DNA of 46,191 bases, from the NCBI RefSeq assembly GCF_900110925.1, contig NZ_FOFP01000026.1, positions 1 through 46,191 of the forward strand, read 5' to 3'. Of the stretch, positions 1 to 12,178 are shown one piece after another. The position numbers and the translations under genes were made by a program. Source of the stretch: Pseudomonas cuatrocienegasensis (GTDB lineage: Bacteria; Pseudomonadota; Gammaproteobacteria; Pseudomonadales; Pseudomonadaceae). How positions within the stretch are numbered: the stretch's first letter is position 1; the number at the start of each line of letters is the position of its first letter. The notes beneath the pieces were generated by a model. That model was not told the origin of the DNA and ran no database searches. It saw only the letters and a program-made list of their open reading frames with translations.

Positions 1-27
1 CTCTCTGCCATACCGCTGAATGGCCGC

Positions 28-57
28 TATTCGCCGCGAGGCGCGGCTCCTACGAGA
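28..57. repeat. Fragment of a Pseudomonas-type GTAGGAGC hairpin repeat
   Basis: On the minus strand this reads GTAGGAGCCGCGCCTCGCGG followed by CGAA. It resembles the GTAGGAGCGAATTCATTCGCGA segment inside the repeat at 34529-34696. The CGCG/CGCGGCG arms can fold into a short hairpin. It lies just downstream of the 71-478 gene, where such elements are common in pseudomonads. Only the edge of the intergenic region is visible, so the limits are approximate. Confidence 0.35.
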
Positions 58-70
58 AGCAGCGACGCGG

Positions 71-478
71 TTAACCCAGCAGGTTTTGCACAGTGCTGCG
101 CAGCAGATCCAATGAGTAGGGCTTGGTGATGGTAGCTGTGGCAGCGCCTTCGCCGGTCTGGCTCGGTACACCCTCGCCATAGCCGCTGGCGAACAACACA
201 GGCAATTGCGGGCGTAGGCTGCGGGCGCGAATCATCAGTTGGTGGCCGTCCATGCCTGGCAGGCCGATGTCGGTCATCAGCAGATCCAGCGGCTGATCGC
301 TTTCCAGAACGACCAACGCCTGTTGCGCATCCGCCGCTTCAAGTACCTGATACTCCAGCTCCATAAGCACTTCGAGGGTGAGCATGCGCACGATGTCGTC
401 ATCCTCGACCAACAGAATGGTGCAGTCGCCAGCACTGCGCAGTGCATCGTCATCGGTGCCGTGAGTCCGGTCTTGCAT
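71..478 (-). CDS. Single-domain response regulator (receiver only)
   Basis: A 135-residue stand-alone receiver. The ILLVEDDD acidic pocket is near residues 21-28, the likely phospho-acceptor is Asp70 (LLMTD, followed by IGLPGMDG), and the conserved Lys is in TKPYS close to the C-terminus. There is no output domain, so it probably passes or buffers phosphate or acts by protein contact. A GTG start at 550 would add 24 residues before the receiver. I prefer the ATG at 476-478 because it has a GAGG ribosome site 7 bases upstream and leaves the region around 543-560 free for regulation. It is divergent from the hybrid kinase operon at 725, whose last gene is also a lone receiver, so it likely belongs to the same signalling network. 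Confidence 0.85.
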   Translation of the reverse strand: MQDRTHGTDDDALRSAGDCTILLVEDDDIVRMLTLEVLMELEYQVLEAADAQQALVVLESDQPLDLLMTDIGLPGMDGHQLMIRARSLRPQLPVLFASGYGEGVPSQTGEGAATATITKPYSLDLLRSTVQNLLG

Positions 479-542
479 CCAGTAACCTCGTTTGGGCGGG
501 GCGGCTTCGCGACCGGCACCCTCTAATGGGCCGGCGAGTTTA

Positions 543-560
543 TTCGACACTTTTCGACAC
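543..560. promoter_or_regulatory. Tandem TTCGACAC direct repeat, candidate operator
   Basis: TTCGACAC occurs at 543-550 and again at 553-560, a period of 10 bp, so both copies face the same side of the helix. They sit between the divergent receiver gene (start 478) and the hybrid kinase operon. A TATAGT hexamer follows at 587-592 next to a small AAGACC/GGTCTT inverted repeat (573-587). This looks like a control region, but I see no convincing -35 box and do not know which protein would bind. Confidence 0.3.
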
Positions 561-624
561 GTGTGGGTTCAGAAGACCGACGGTCTTATAGTACGCCGCG
601 CATCGTTGTTCAGGCACAGTCCTG

Positions 625-646
625 GGCCGCGCCGCGCGGTTTTTTC
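625..646 (+). terminator. Intrinsic-terminator-like hairpin in the kinase leader
   Basis: CCGCG (627-631), a CCG loop and CGCGG (635-639) are followed directly by six T (640-645). On the plus strand this is a compact intrinsic terminator. No plus-strand gene lies upstream, so it does not end a known transcript. It could attenuate transcription into the hybrid kinase operon or end a short leader RNA starting near 590-600. Confidence 0.4.
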
Positions 647-724
647 TTCGATCTTGGAAATGCGTGCTTTTTCGCCAGGCTTTACGGCAGAATTCCCGAA
701 ATTTCCCGCCAATTGGAATGGATG

Positions 725-4203
<3,479 letters not shown>

Positions 4204-4204
<1 letters not shown>

Positions 4205-5025
4205 TGGCTCCCGAACGCGATATCGAGATTGAACTGCGCCTGCTGATCGAGGCCATTTACCTCAAGTACGACTACGACTTTCGCGACTACTCCGGTGCAT
4301 CGCTCAAGCGCCGGGTGCGCCATGCCCTGGTGCAGTTCGAGTGCCAGACCGTCTCGGCCCTGCAGGAGCGCATCCTGCACGACCCCAACGCGTTCATGCA
4401 GTTGCTGCAGTACCTGACGATTCCGGTCAGCGAGATGTTCCGCGACCCGGGCTACTTTCTCGCCCTGCGCGAGCAAGTGGTGCCGCTGCTGCGCACCTAC
4501 CCTTCGGTGAAGATCTGGGTGGCAGGCTGCAGCACCGGCGAGGAGGTCTATTCGCTGGCGATCCTGTTGCGCGAGGAAGGCCTGCTGGAGCGCTCGATCA
4601 TCTATGCCACCGACATCAACCCGCGCTCGCTGGAAAAGGCCGAGCGCGGCATCTACCCCCTCGAGGCTATTCAAGGCTTTACCAACAACTACCAGAAGGC
4701 CGGCGGTCGCCAAGCGCTGTCCGATTACTACACCGCCGCCTACGATGGCGCGCTGTTCGACAAGTCGTTGCGCGCCCAGGTGACGTTCGCCGACCACAGC
4801 CTGGCGACCGACAGTGTGTTTTCCGAAACCCAGCTGGTCTCCTGCCGCAACGTGCTGATCTACTTCAACAAGACCCTGCAGGACCGCGCCTTCGGGCTGT
4901 TCCACGAGTCGCTCTGTCACCGCGGCTTCCTCGGCCTGGGCAGCAAGGAGAGTTTGGATTTTTCCAGCTTTGCGCGCGCTTTCGAGCCGGTGAGCAAGCA
5001 CGAACGGATCTTTCGCAAGCGATGA
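4204..5025 (+). CDS. cheR: CheR-type protein-glutamate O-methyltransferase
   Basis: 273 residues. It would transfer a methyl group from S-adenosylmethionine to receptor glutamates. The N-terminal helical domain has basic residues (SLKRRVRHAL), TIPVSEMFRD lies at 72-81, the SAM-binding loop VAGCSTGEEVYSLA at about 106-119, and VSCRNVLIYF further on, all typical of CheR. The ATG overlaps the kinase stop (TGATG). No chemoreceptor, CheA or CheW lies in this operon. The enzyme is therefore likely either to act on receptors encoded elsewhere or to serve a non-chemotaxis role with its kinase neighbours, as in other CheR-CheB-kinase clusters. Confidence 0.9.
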
Positions 5026-5621
5026 GCGCGCCACTGTTACCCCGACGTATACCCCTTCAGGCGCTGATGCTCGGTGGCTCTGCGGGCGGCGTGACCGCGC
5101 TGCTGTGTCTGCTGGAGACGCTGCCGGCCGATTACCGCCTGCCGGTGGTGATGTTGCTGCACCTGCCCGATGACCGTCACAGCGAGCTGGCCCAGGTGTT
5201 CCAGCGGCGTCTGGCACTGCGCGTCAAGGAGGCCGAGGGCGGTGAGACATTGCAGCCTGCCTGCGTTTATGTGGCGCCACCGGGCTATCACCTGCTGATT
5301 GAGCAGGACCGCAGCTTTTCCCTGAGTCGCGAGGCGCCACAGCACCATTCGCGGCCCTCGATCGACGTGCTCTTCGAATCTGCCGCCGATGCCTATGGCG
5401 CGGCGCTGGCCGCTGTGTTGCTGACCGGCGCCAACCAGGACGGCGCCGCCGGCCTGGCCGCTGTCAAAGCACGCGGTGGCCTGACCATCGTGCAAGACCC
5501 CACCGATGCCCAGGTGCCGACCATGCCGGAAGCGGCACTGGCCCTGCACACGCCAGACTATGTCCTGGCGCTACCCGACCTACGCGCGTTGCTCAAGGAG
5601 CTGGACAAGAGCCCATGCTAA
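5022..5621 (+). CDS. cheB: Stand-alone CheB methylesterase domain protein (no receiver)
   Basis: 199 residues covering only the CheB catalytic domain. The probable triad is Ser20 in GGSAGG, His47 in LLHLPDD and Asp140 in TGANQDG. Canonical CheB has an N-terminal receiver of about 120-130 residues that controls the esterase. Here it is absent, and the ATG sits in an ATGA overlap with the cheR stop, so there is no room for it. Control may come from the receivers of the adjoining kinases. Its stop lies inside the next coding sequence (7 bp overlap). Confidence 0.9.
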   Translation: MSAPLLPRRIPLQALMLGGSAGGVTALLCLLETLPADYRLPVVMLLHLPDDRHSELAQVFQRRLALRVKEAEGGETLQPACVYVAPPGYHLLIEQDRSFSLSREAPQHHSRPSIDVLFESAADAYGAALAAVLLTGANQDGAAGLAAVKARGGLTIVQDPTDAQVPTMPEAALALHTPDYVLALPDLRALLKELDKSPC

Positions 5622-6802
5622 GCAAAATTGAGGCGAAACTACTGATCGTCGACGATCTGCCGGAAAACCTGCTGGCACTGGAGGGACTGATCAGGGGCGA
5701 TGACCGGCAGGTGTACCAGGCCAGTAGTGCCGATGAGGCACTGTCGCTGTTGCTGCAGCATGAGTTCGCCCTGGCCATTCTCGACGTGCAGATGCCGGGC
5801 ATGAATGGCTTCGAGCTGGCCGAGCTGATGCGCGGTACGGAAAAGACCAAGCACATTCCTATCGTCTTCGTCAGCGCGGCAGGGCGTGAGCTCAATTACG
5901 CCTTCAAGGGCTATGAAAGCGGTGCAGTGGATTTCCTGCACAAGCCGCTGGATATCAAGGCGGTCACCAGCAAGGTCACCGTGTTCGTCGAGCTGTATCG
6001 CCAGCGCCAGGCCATCAAGCAACAGGTTCAGGCGTTGGAGAAGAGCCGGCAGGAGCAGGACACCCTGCTGGCCGAGCTGCGCGCCACCCAGGAGGAGCTG
6101 CAACTGGCCGTGCGCATGCGCGATGACTTCATGTCCATCGTCTCCCATGAAGTACGCACACCGCTCAATGGCCTGATGCTGGAAACCCAACTGCGCAAGC
6201 TGCACCTGGACAAGGGCAATATGGCGGCCTTCACCCCGGAGAAGCTGCGGGCGATGAGCGAGCGCGACGAGCGCCAGATCAACAGCCTGACCCGGCTGAT
6301 CGAGGACATGCTGGATGTTTCGCGCATCCGTACCGGCAAATTGTCGATCTTGCCCACCGCTGTGGACCTGGCCGAACTGGTGGCGCGGGTTGTCGAAAAC
6401 TTCGAGTCGCAGCTCAGTGCTGCCGGCTGCAGCATCAGCCTCGATGTACAGCCGGTGACCGGTTACTGGGATGCCTTCCGGCTTGAGCAGGTGGTGGCCA
6501 ACCTGCTGACCAATGCCCTGCGTTACGGCGCCCGCCAGCCCGTCGAGATCAGTGTCGAACGCCAGGGCGAGCAGGCCTGCCTGCGGGTGCGTGACCACGG
6601 CATCGGCATCAGCAGCACAGATCAGGAGCGTATTTTTCAGCAGTTCGAGCGCGTAGCCTCGACCTCGGTGCGCCAGGGACTGGGGCTGGGATTATTCATC
6701 ACCCGGCAGATAGTCGCGGCGCACCAGGGCCATATTCAGGTGTACAGCGAGCTCGGCCAGGGGGCCTGCTTCGAGGTGAGCTTGCCGCTATCGCCCAGCT
6801 GA
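5615..6802 (+). CDS. Soluble hybrid histidine kinase, receiver-HisKA-HATPase
   Basis: 395 residues without a membrane segment. The N-terminal receiver (about 8-125) has the IVDD pocket, Asp57 in AILDVQMPGMNG and Lys110 in LHKPLD. A coiled coil (about 130-170) leads to HisKA with VSHEVRTPLNG (His178) and then HATPase_c with NLLTNALRYG, DHGIGI and GLGLGLFI. A receiver placed ahead of its own kinase suggests this protein is itself gated by phosphorylation, perhaps from the upstream CHASE3 kinase. The start overlaps cheB by 7 bp, so the genes are coupled. Confidence 0.9.
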   Translation: MLSKIEAKLLIVDDLPENLLALEGLIRGDDRQVYQASSADEALSLLLQHEFALAILDVQMPGMNGFELAELMRGTEKTKHIPIVFVSAAGRELNYAFKGYESGAVDFLHKPLDIKAVTSKVTVFVELYRQRQAIKQQVQALEKSRQEQDTLLAELRATQEELQLAVRMRDDFMSIVSHEVRTPLNGLMLETQLRKLHLDKGNMAAFTPEKLRAMSERDERQINSLTRLIEDMLDVSRIRTGKLSILPTAVDLAELVARVVENFESQLSAAGCSISLDVQPVTGYWDAFRLEQVVANLLTNALRYGARQPVEISVERQGEQACLRVRDHGIGISSTDQERIFQQFERVASTSVRQGLGLGLFITRQIVAAHQGHIQVYSELGQGACFEVSLPLSPS

Positions 6803-6869
6803 ACTAATTGCCGTGCGGCTCGACTAAGAGACGCTACCGTCTACCCCCCGCTTGCTGGAAATCGCAGTC

Positions 6870-7247
6870 ATGGCCACTGAAACACGCAAAATCGTGCTGA
6901 TCGTTGAAGATGAACCGGTGTTTCTGTCGATCCTCGCCGAATACCTCGACGAGGAAGGCTATCAGGTGCTGCAGGCCCGCTCGGCCAGTGAAGCGTTCAA
7001 CATCCTCGCCAGCAAGCCCAAGCTCGACCTGCTGATCACCGACTTTCGCCTGCCTGACGGGGTCAGCGGCGTGATGATCGCCGAGCCGGCGCTCAAACTG
7101 CGCCCCGAGCTGCGCATCATCTACATGAGCGGTCACCCGGCGGAAATTTTCGACTCCGGCACGCCGACCCTGGCAGTGGCCCCGATTCTGGCCAAGCCGT
7201 TCTCCCTTGACGCGCTCAAAACCCAGATTGAACGCGCGGTAGGCTGA
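6870..7247 (+). CDS. Single-domain response regulator (receiver only)
   Basis: 125 residues: LIVEDEP pocket, Asp58 in LLITDFRLPDGVSG, and Lys in AKPFSLDAL. No output domain. The ATG at 6870 is preceded by GGAA; a TTG six codons earlier is possible but less likely. It follows the receiver-kinase by 67 bp on the same strand with no obvious terminator, so it probably ends the five-gene operon. It is the likely phospho-output or phosphate sink for that kinase. Confidence 0.87.
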   Translation: MATETRKIVLIVEDEPVFLSILAEYLDEEGYQVLQARSASEAFNILASKPKLDLLITDFRLPDGVSGVMIAEPALKLRPELRIIYMSGHPAEIFDSGTPTLAVAPILAKPFSLDALKTQIERAVG

Positions 7248-7295
7248 GTTTCGCTACGCCCAGCGTGGGACCGGCTTAAGTGCGACACCGAACAA

Positions 7296-7343
7296 TCGTG
7301 CAACTTGCAATGTCCGTAATGGTGCATCGTGCAGACTGCAACA
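7296..7343 (+). promoter_or_regulatory. Paired TCGTGCA sites, candidate upstream activator sites
   Basis: Two related dyads: TCGTGCAA-C-TTGCAATG (7296-7312) and TCGTGCAG-A-CTGCAACA (7327-7343). Centre-to-centre spacing is 31 bp, about three helical turns, and the second centre is 73 bp before the GG of the sigma-54 promoter at 7406-7422. The same word in nearly the same geometry precedes the sigma-54 promoter at 11324-11340, and a perfect version lies at 11107-11125. Such paired sites are what NtrC-type activators bind. AlgB, encoded between the two sets, is the obvious candidate by inference. Confidence 0.6.
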
Positions 7344-7374
7344 CCGCGCCCCTCTTATGTTGTCGTAACTATAT

Positions 7375-7391
7375 GATTTTATTGAATATTT
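7375..7391 (+). promoter_or_regulatory. Conserved AT-rich block, possible IHF or intrinsic bend
   Basis: GATTTTATTGAATATTT here matches GATTTTATTGATTATTT at 11294-11310 in 16 of 17 positions. Both begin 32-33 bp before the sigma-54 -24 GG and lie between the activator-like sites and the promoter. That is where IHF or curved DNA helps looping at sigma-54 promoters. IHF binding itself is inferred. Confidence 0.45.
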
Positions 7392-7405
7392 AGGCGTGTT
7401 CCGGG

Positions 7406-7422
7406 TTGGCACGAGCGCTGCT
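7406..7422 (+). promoter_or_regulatory. Sigma-54 (-24/-12) promoter
   Basis: TTGGCACGAGCGCTGCT gives GG (7408-7409), ten bases, then GC (7420-7421), the invariant RpoN spacing. The -24 half is a perfect TTGGCACG; the -12 half CTGCT differs from TTGCW at one base. It is 41 bp before the ATG at 7463. It shares the wording GGTTGGCAYGAGCGCTGC with the promoter at 11324-11340. Confidence 0.75.
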
Positions 7423-7462
7423 AATCACCTCTGTATTGATTGATGCAGATGGAGATGCTCCC

Positions 7463-7717
7463 ATGACCCGCCCACTTCCGCTGTTTTGCGCCGCTGCCAT
7501 CGCCCTGAGTGCCGTGTTTGGCCTGCCGTCGCTGCCGGCTTCTCCGGTGCTCGATACCGATTCGCAGTCACTGGCCGAGCGCCGCGCGATTTACCAGGTC
7601 ATGCAGGCTCAGGCCGCGCGGCCTGCTGCTCAGCACCTGGCCATCAAAGTTCAGGGCAACTCGGCGCTTGCGCCGGTGGCCGGCCATCCGCCAGTGACCG
7701 AACGCTGGGTGTTCTAA
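7463..7717 (+). CDS. Small exported peptide ending in WVF, unknown function
   Basis: 84 residues. The hydrophobic N-terminus (about 4-26, LFCAAAIALSAVFGLPSLPA) fits a signal peptide, leaving a mature chain of about 55-60 residues that is Ala/Gln-rich and ends VTERWVF. The ATG has GGAG 8 bases upstream; the longer frame from 7406 begins inside the promoter and is not real. I do not recognise a family. The product of 11413-11661 is similar in length, has a similar leader and also ends WVF, so the two look like diverged paralogues. It is first gene of a two-gene unit under the sigma-54 promoter. Confidence 0.7.
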   Translation: MTRPLPLFCAAAIALSAVFGLPSLPASPVLDTDSQSLAERRAIYQVMQAQAARPAAQHLAIKVQGNSALAPVAGHPPVTERWVF

Positions 7718-7744
7718 GCGCGCTCCCGAGGAAGGAAGAAGACC

Positions 7745-7939
7745 ATGTCCAAAGCCGCATTCACGTTACTCGTTCTGCTGAGCCTGGCCGGCGCTGTGCT
7801 GCTGTTCGTACCGCTGCCTGAGGCCCTGGTGACTATGGCCAAGGTGTTGTTCGCGGTGCTATTGGCTGGCTTCGTGGTCGCCCTGGCACTGGGCCGACGT
7901 TTCAAATTTGATCCGGTTTTGCGTTCCAGTATTCGCTAG
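7745..7939 (+). CDS. Small two-helix membrane protein, DUF1328-like
   Basis: 64 residues with two hydrophobic helices (about 5-24 and 30-50) and a basic end GRRFKFDPVLRSSIR. The stretch AKVLFAVLLAGFVVALALGR aligns with AKILFVVFLVMFVVSFIMGR of the DUF1328 protein at 11913-12077. The ribosome site is in GAGGAAGGAAGAAG just upstream, and it follows the WVF peptide gene by 27 bp. It is convergent with kinB, and the two stop codons interlock in one CTAG (7936-7939). Probably an inner-membrane protein; function unknown. Confidence 0.7.
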   Translation: MSKAAFTLLVLLSLAGAVLLFVPLPEALVTMAKVLFAVLLAGFVVALALGRRFKFDPVLRSSIR

Positions 7940-9716
7940 AGCGGCAGTGCCATATAGAACTGCGAGCCTTCTCCCGGCCGCGAATACAGGCTGATCCGCC
8001 CCCCGTGCAACTGCACGATCTCCTTGCACAGCGCCAGGCCAAGGCCGGCGCCGCCCTTCTTGCGACCGATCTGCACGAACGGCTCGAAGATCCGTCCCTG
8101 CTGGCTGAAGTCGATGCCCTCGCCACTGTCCTGCACGCTGAGAATCAGGCGCTTGCCATGCCGGCGTGCCTGCAGCGTGATGGTGCCGCCGGCCTGGCTA
8201 TGGCGCAGGGCGTTGGCCATCAGGTTGTCGAGTACCCGCTCGATCTGTGCGCGGTCGAGCTGGATGAAGGGCATCTGGCCCATGACCTCTGCAGTCAGGG
8301 CGAGCCCGCCGGCTGCGGCCGCCTCGGCATGACGTAGGCGGGTCTGCTCGACCAGATCCGCAATGTCCACGGGCGCCAGTTCCAGGGTCTGCAGGCCATT
8401 CTGGTAGCGCGAGAAGTTGAGCAGGTCGCTGATCAACTGCACCAGGCGCGCCATCTCCTCGTTGACGGTCTCGGCCAGGTCCAGCTCGCGTGAGCCGTCG
8501 GCCAGGTGCAGGCGCTCTTGCAGCAGGCTGAAGGCCATTTGCATGCCGGTGACCGGGGTGCGCAGCTCATGGGAGGCGCGCAGGACGAATTCGCTGCGCA
8601 CGCGCTCGAAGGTGCGTTGTTCGGTCACGTCACGCAGCACCATGACCGCGCCAACACTACGGCCGTCGTTATGGCTGATTGGGGTAAGCGCCCAGGCCAG
8701 CTGGCGCGTTTCACCGGCGGTTTCGATCTGCAGGTCCTGGGGCGCCTGTTCCAGCAGCTCGCCGCGCAACACCCGCGTCGTGGCGTCGTCGAGATAGGGG
8801 CGGCTAAGCAGCTCGCCGAGGGTGCGACCGCGGGGCTCGGCCAGCCAGAACAATTGACGGATGGCTACCGGGTTGGCGTGTTCGACCCGCCCCTGAGGGT
8901 CGATGATCACCAGGCCATAGTCGATGCTGTCCAGCACCGCCTGGAGGCGCGTCTGGCTGGCCAGCAGTTCGTCGACATTGTTCGCGGTGTGGTGGCGCAG
9001 CGCTTCGGCCATCAGGCCAAAGCGGCGGCTGAGCAGGGCCATTTCCGCCCAGGGAGACACCGGCAGCACCACGTCGAAGTTGCCCTGGCCGATATTGTCG
9101 GCGGCCTTGGCCAACGCTTCGATCGGCGCGCCGAAGCGCCGGGCAACACTGTGCGCAGTGAGCACGCCAATCGCCAGGACGGCGACAGCCAACACACCGA
9201 GCAGGCCGGCGATCAGCTTGCCTCGCTCACGGCCTAAGGCTTCTTCCTTCCGGATACCGCTAATGGCTTGGTTCTGCAGGTCGATCACGCGCATGCGTGC
9301 AGCGTTGAAGGTCTGGCTGAAGGCATTGCCATCGAGCAGCACCCAGCGAATGCCGGCGTGCTGGCTGATGGTCTGTTGGAACTGCTCGTAAGCCTCCTGA
9401 ACCGGCTCGAAATGCGCGCGGGTCTGCGCATTGCCACTGCCCAGGCCACGGCTGAGCAATTGCTCGAACTCAGCATCAGACGCGGCCAGGTAGGCGAGGT
9501 TGGGGCTTTCGCTGATCAGGTTGACCAACTGATCACCCAGGTTGCGGCGCATTTCCTGGCTCAGCTCGAAGGTGATCAGGCTTTTACGAACGGCGTTTTC
9601 CTGGTTGAGGTTCATCTGCATGACGCTGACCACACCAAGCACCAGGCCGAGCAGGGCCACGGTGATCAGCGCGGAAAAGCTCAGAAACAGCCGCGTACGC
9701 AGCGCCATGGCAAGCT

Positions 9717-9720
<4 letters not shown>
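7936..9720 (-). CDS. kinB: Sensor histidine kinase KinB
   Basis: 594 residues; the partner kinase of AlgB. TM1 lies at about 11-34, the periplasmic sensor region at about 36-165, TM2 at about 168-192, HAMP at about 192-245 and PAS at about 255-365. HisKA contains RASHELRTPV with His384, and HATPase_c has NLMANALRHS, DSGEGID and GAGLGLAL. This order and length match P. aeruginosa KinB. The start overlaps the algB stop (ATGA, 9717-9720), so the two are coupled. In P. aeruginosa KinB limits alginate production through AlgB; a similar role here is by homology only. Confidence 0.92.
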
Positions 9721-11063
<1,343 letters not shown>

Positions 11064-11106
11064 CTAAAAGGGCTCCGAAGTGATTGCAGAGTTTAGTCCA
11101 GAAAGG

Positions 11107-11125
11107 TTCGTGCAAGTTGCACGAA
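11107..11125. promoter_or_regulatory. Perfect 19-bp palindrome of the TCGTGCA word, candidate algB autoregulatory site
   Basis: TTCGTGCAAGTTGCACGAA is symmetrical over 9+1+9 bases. It is the best copy of the word found upstream of both sigma-54 promoters. Its centre (11116) is 53 bp upstream of the algB start and about 210 bp upstream of the GG of the 11324 promoter. It could be an autoregulatory site for algB, a distal enhancer, or both. Confidence 0.55.
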
Positions 11126-11214
11126 AATTTTTCAGGCCGCCATGCCGGGCCCTAGGCCTCATTGCACTTCTTACTGTTAAGGGTGTTGAGGTCGTTGAAC
11201 CAAGCCGCAGGCGG

Positions 11215-11263
11215 TCGTGCAAAACGCCCGAGGGCAAAATCGGTGATCGTGCAGGATGCCGTT
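11215..11263 (+). promoter_or_regulatory. Second pair of TCGTGCA sites upstream of a sigma-54 promoter
   Basis: TCGTGCAA at 11215-11222 and TCGTGCAG at 11247-11254, with dyad centres 32 bp apart (11223 and 11255). The second centre is 71 bp before the promoter GG, against 73 bp on the left side. The right half-sites are degenerate here (ATGCCGTT after the second), so these are weaker than the pair at 7296-7343. The repeated geometry is the main support. Confidence 0.5.
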
Positions 11264-11293
11264 CCAAATAATTTTTGTGTTTTTTAAGTTATT

Positions 11294-11310
11294 GATTTTA
11301 TTGATTATTT
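11294..11310 (+). promoter_or_regulatory. Conserved AT-rich block, possible IHF or intrinsic bend
   Basis: GATTTTATTGATTATTT is the counterpart of 7375-7391 and starts 32 bp before the -24 GG. It lies in a longer AT-rich stretch (about 11268-11320) that stands out in this GC-rich window. Confidence 0.45.
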
Positions 11311-11323
11311 TTAACGATAAAGG

Positions 11324-11340
11324 TTGGCATGAGCGCTGCA
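11324..11340 (+). promoter_or_regulatory. Sigma-54 (-24/-12) promoter
   Basis: TTGGCATGAGCGCTGCA: GG at 11326-11327 and GC at 11338-11339 with ten bases between. It differs from the left promoter by one base in the core (CAT for CAC). It lies 73 bp upstream of the ATG at 11413 and should drive the three small genes that follow, perhaps also the Ivy-type gene. Confidence 0.75.
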
Positions 11341-11412
11341 ATATCCTGAGTATTAGCAAGGCACGAAGCGTTGTGACCTTGCCCCTATAGAGACCCGCAG
11401 GAGGACTTCAGG

Positions 11413-11661
11413 ATGAAACGCCAGCATCTGTATGCACTGCTTCTCGGCAATGGATTGTTCACTGCTGCGGCCCTGACGGTACTTGTCGGGGGCGCAGTAG
11501 CAACGCCTGCAATTAACGCCACGCCTAGCTCGTCGCTGAGTCTGTCCGCACCGGTTCAGCAGCAGTGGTCCCCTGCGCCGATGGGGCATGTATTGCCCGT
11601 CGCGCGTACGGTTTCGAGTGAGTCCAGCCAGCGCCCCGGTTTACCGACTTGGGTCTTCTGA
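11413..11661 (+). CDS. Small exported peptide ending in WVF, unknown function (paralogue)
   Basis: 82 residues with a strong AGGAGG ribosome site. The signal-peptide-like N-terminus (about 7-31, ending VGGAVATPA) is followed by a Ser/Pro-rich mature part ending PGLPTWVF. It has no family that I recognise. Length, leader, position after a matched sigma-54 promoter and the WVF terminus all parallel the 7463-7717 product, although the middle is diverged. A fixed C-terminal WVF suggests recognition of that end by a partner or protease, which is inference. Confidence 0.7.
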   Translation: MKRQHLYALLLGNGLFTAAALTVLVGGAVATPAINATPSSSLSLSAPVQQQWSPAPMGHVLPVARTVSSESSQRPGLPTWVF

Positions 11662-11673
11662 GGAGTCATCACC

Positions 11674-11859
11674 ATGCTGATGTTGATCATTCTACTTGCG
11701 GTGCTGGTCAGTGTTTTATTGGCCATGTTGGGCAGTGCGCTGTTGATGGGTAACGCCTTGTGCGAAAGCCATTACCTCAATGACCTGGACGATGCGCGCA
11801 GCGCCGAGCCTGAGTCGACCCCGAATTCTGCCTGGCAGGACAACGCTCTGCCAGGCTGA
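11674..11859 (+). CDS. Small single-pass membrane protein with acidic tail
   Basis: 61 residues: one hydrophobic helix (about 2-28), a Cys at 30, then a hydrophilic acidic tail (YLNDLDDARSAEPESTPNS). GAGGAGTC lies before the ATG. It is 12 bp after the WVF peptide gene and 53 bp before the DUF1328 gene, so it is probably co-transcribed. No counterpart exists in the left-hand operon. Family and function are not recognised. Confidence 0.6.
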   Translation: MLMLIILLAVLVSVLLAMLGSALLMGNALCESHYLNDLDDARSAEPESTPNSAWQDNALPG

Positions 11860-11912
11860 CGTTTGCACCTGTGTCATCGCAACACCCTTCCATTGAAAAA
11901 AGGAGATACACC

Positions 11913-12077
11913 ATGTTGAGTTGGGCTATTACGTTTCTGATCATCGCCATCATTGCTGCTGTTCTGGGCTTCGGTGGTATTGCAGGTACCGCGACCGGTA
12001 TCGCCAAAATCCTCTTCGTGGTTTTTCTGGTGATGTTCGTGGTCTCGTTCATCATGGGCCGCCGACCGCGCGGTTAG
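11913..12077 (+). CDS. DUF1328 (YtjA-type) small membrane protein
   Basis: 54 residues, the usual length for DUF1328. It starts MLSWAITFLIIAIIAAVLGF, has a GIAGTATGIAKILF turn, a second helix and a basic GRRPRG end. AGGAG is 7 bases upstream of the ATG at 11913; a frame start at 11871 lacks a ribosome site. It is predicted to span the inner membrane twice. The family has no settled function. As I recall, a DUF1328 gene also neighbours algB in P. aeruginosa, which supports the locus assignment. Confidence 0.8.
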   Translation: MLSWAITFLIIAIIAAVLGFGGIAGTATGIAKILFVVFLVMFVVSFIMGRRPRG

Positions 12078-12110
12078 AACGGCCTTAACGCCCGATGCGT
12101 GCCTGTGGGC

Positions 12111-12148
12111 ATGCCCGGGCGGGCATCACGCGGCGCCCCCAGGGGCGC
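12111..12148. repeat. Two adjoining GC-rich hairpins between the DUF1328 and Ivy-type genes
   Basis: ATGCCCG-GG-CGGGCAT (12111-12126) and GCGCCCC-CA-GGGGCGC (12133-12148) are both perfect 7-bp inverted repeats, and no run of T follows either. They may be a REP-like element that stabilises the upstream mRNA or partly separates expression of the two genes. They do not look like an efficient terminator, so read-through to 12179 is plausible. Confidence 0.4.
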
Positions 12149-12178
12149 TACGCTGATTTCGGTTACAAGGAGAATGCC

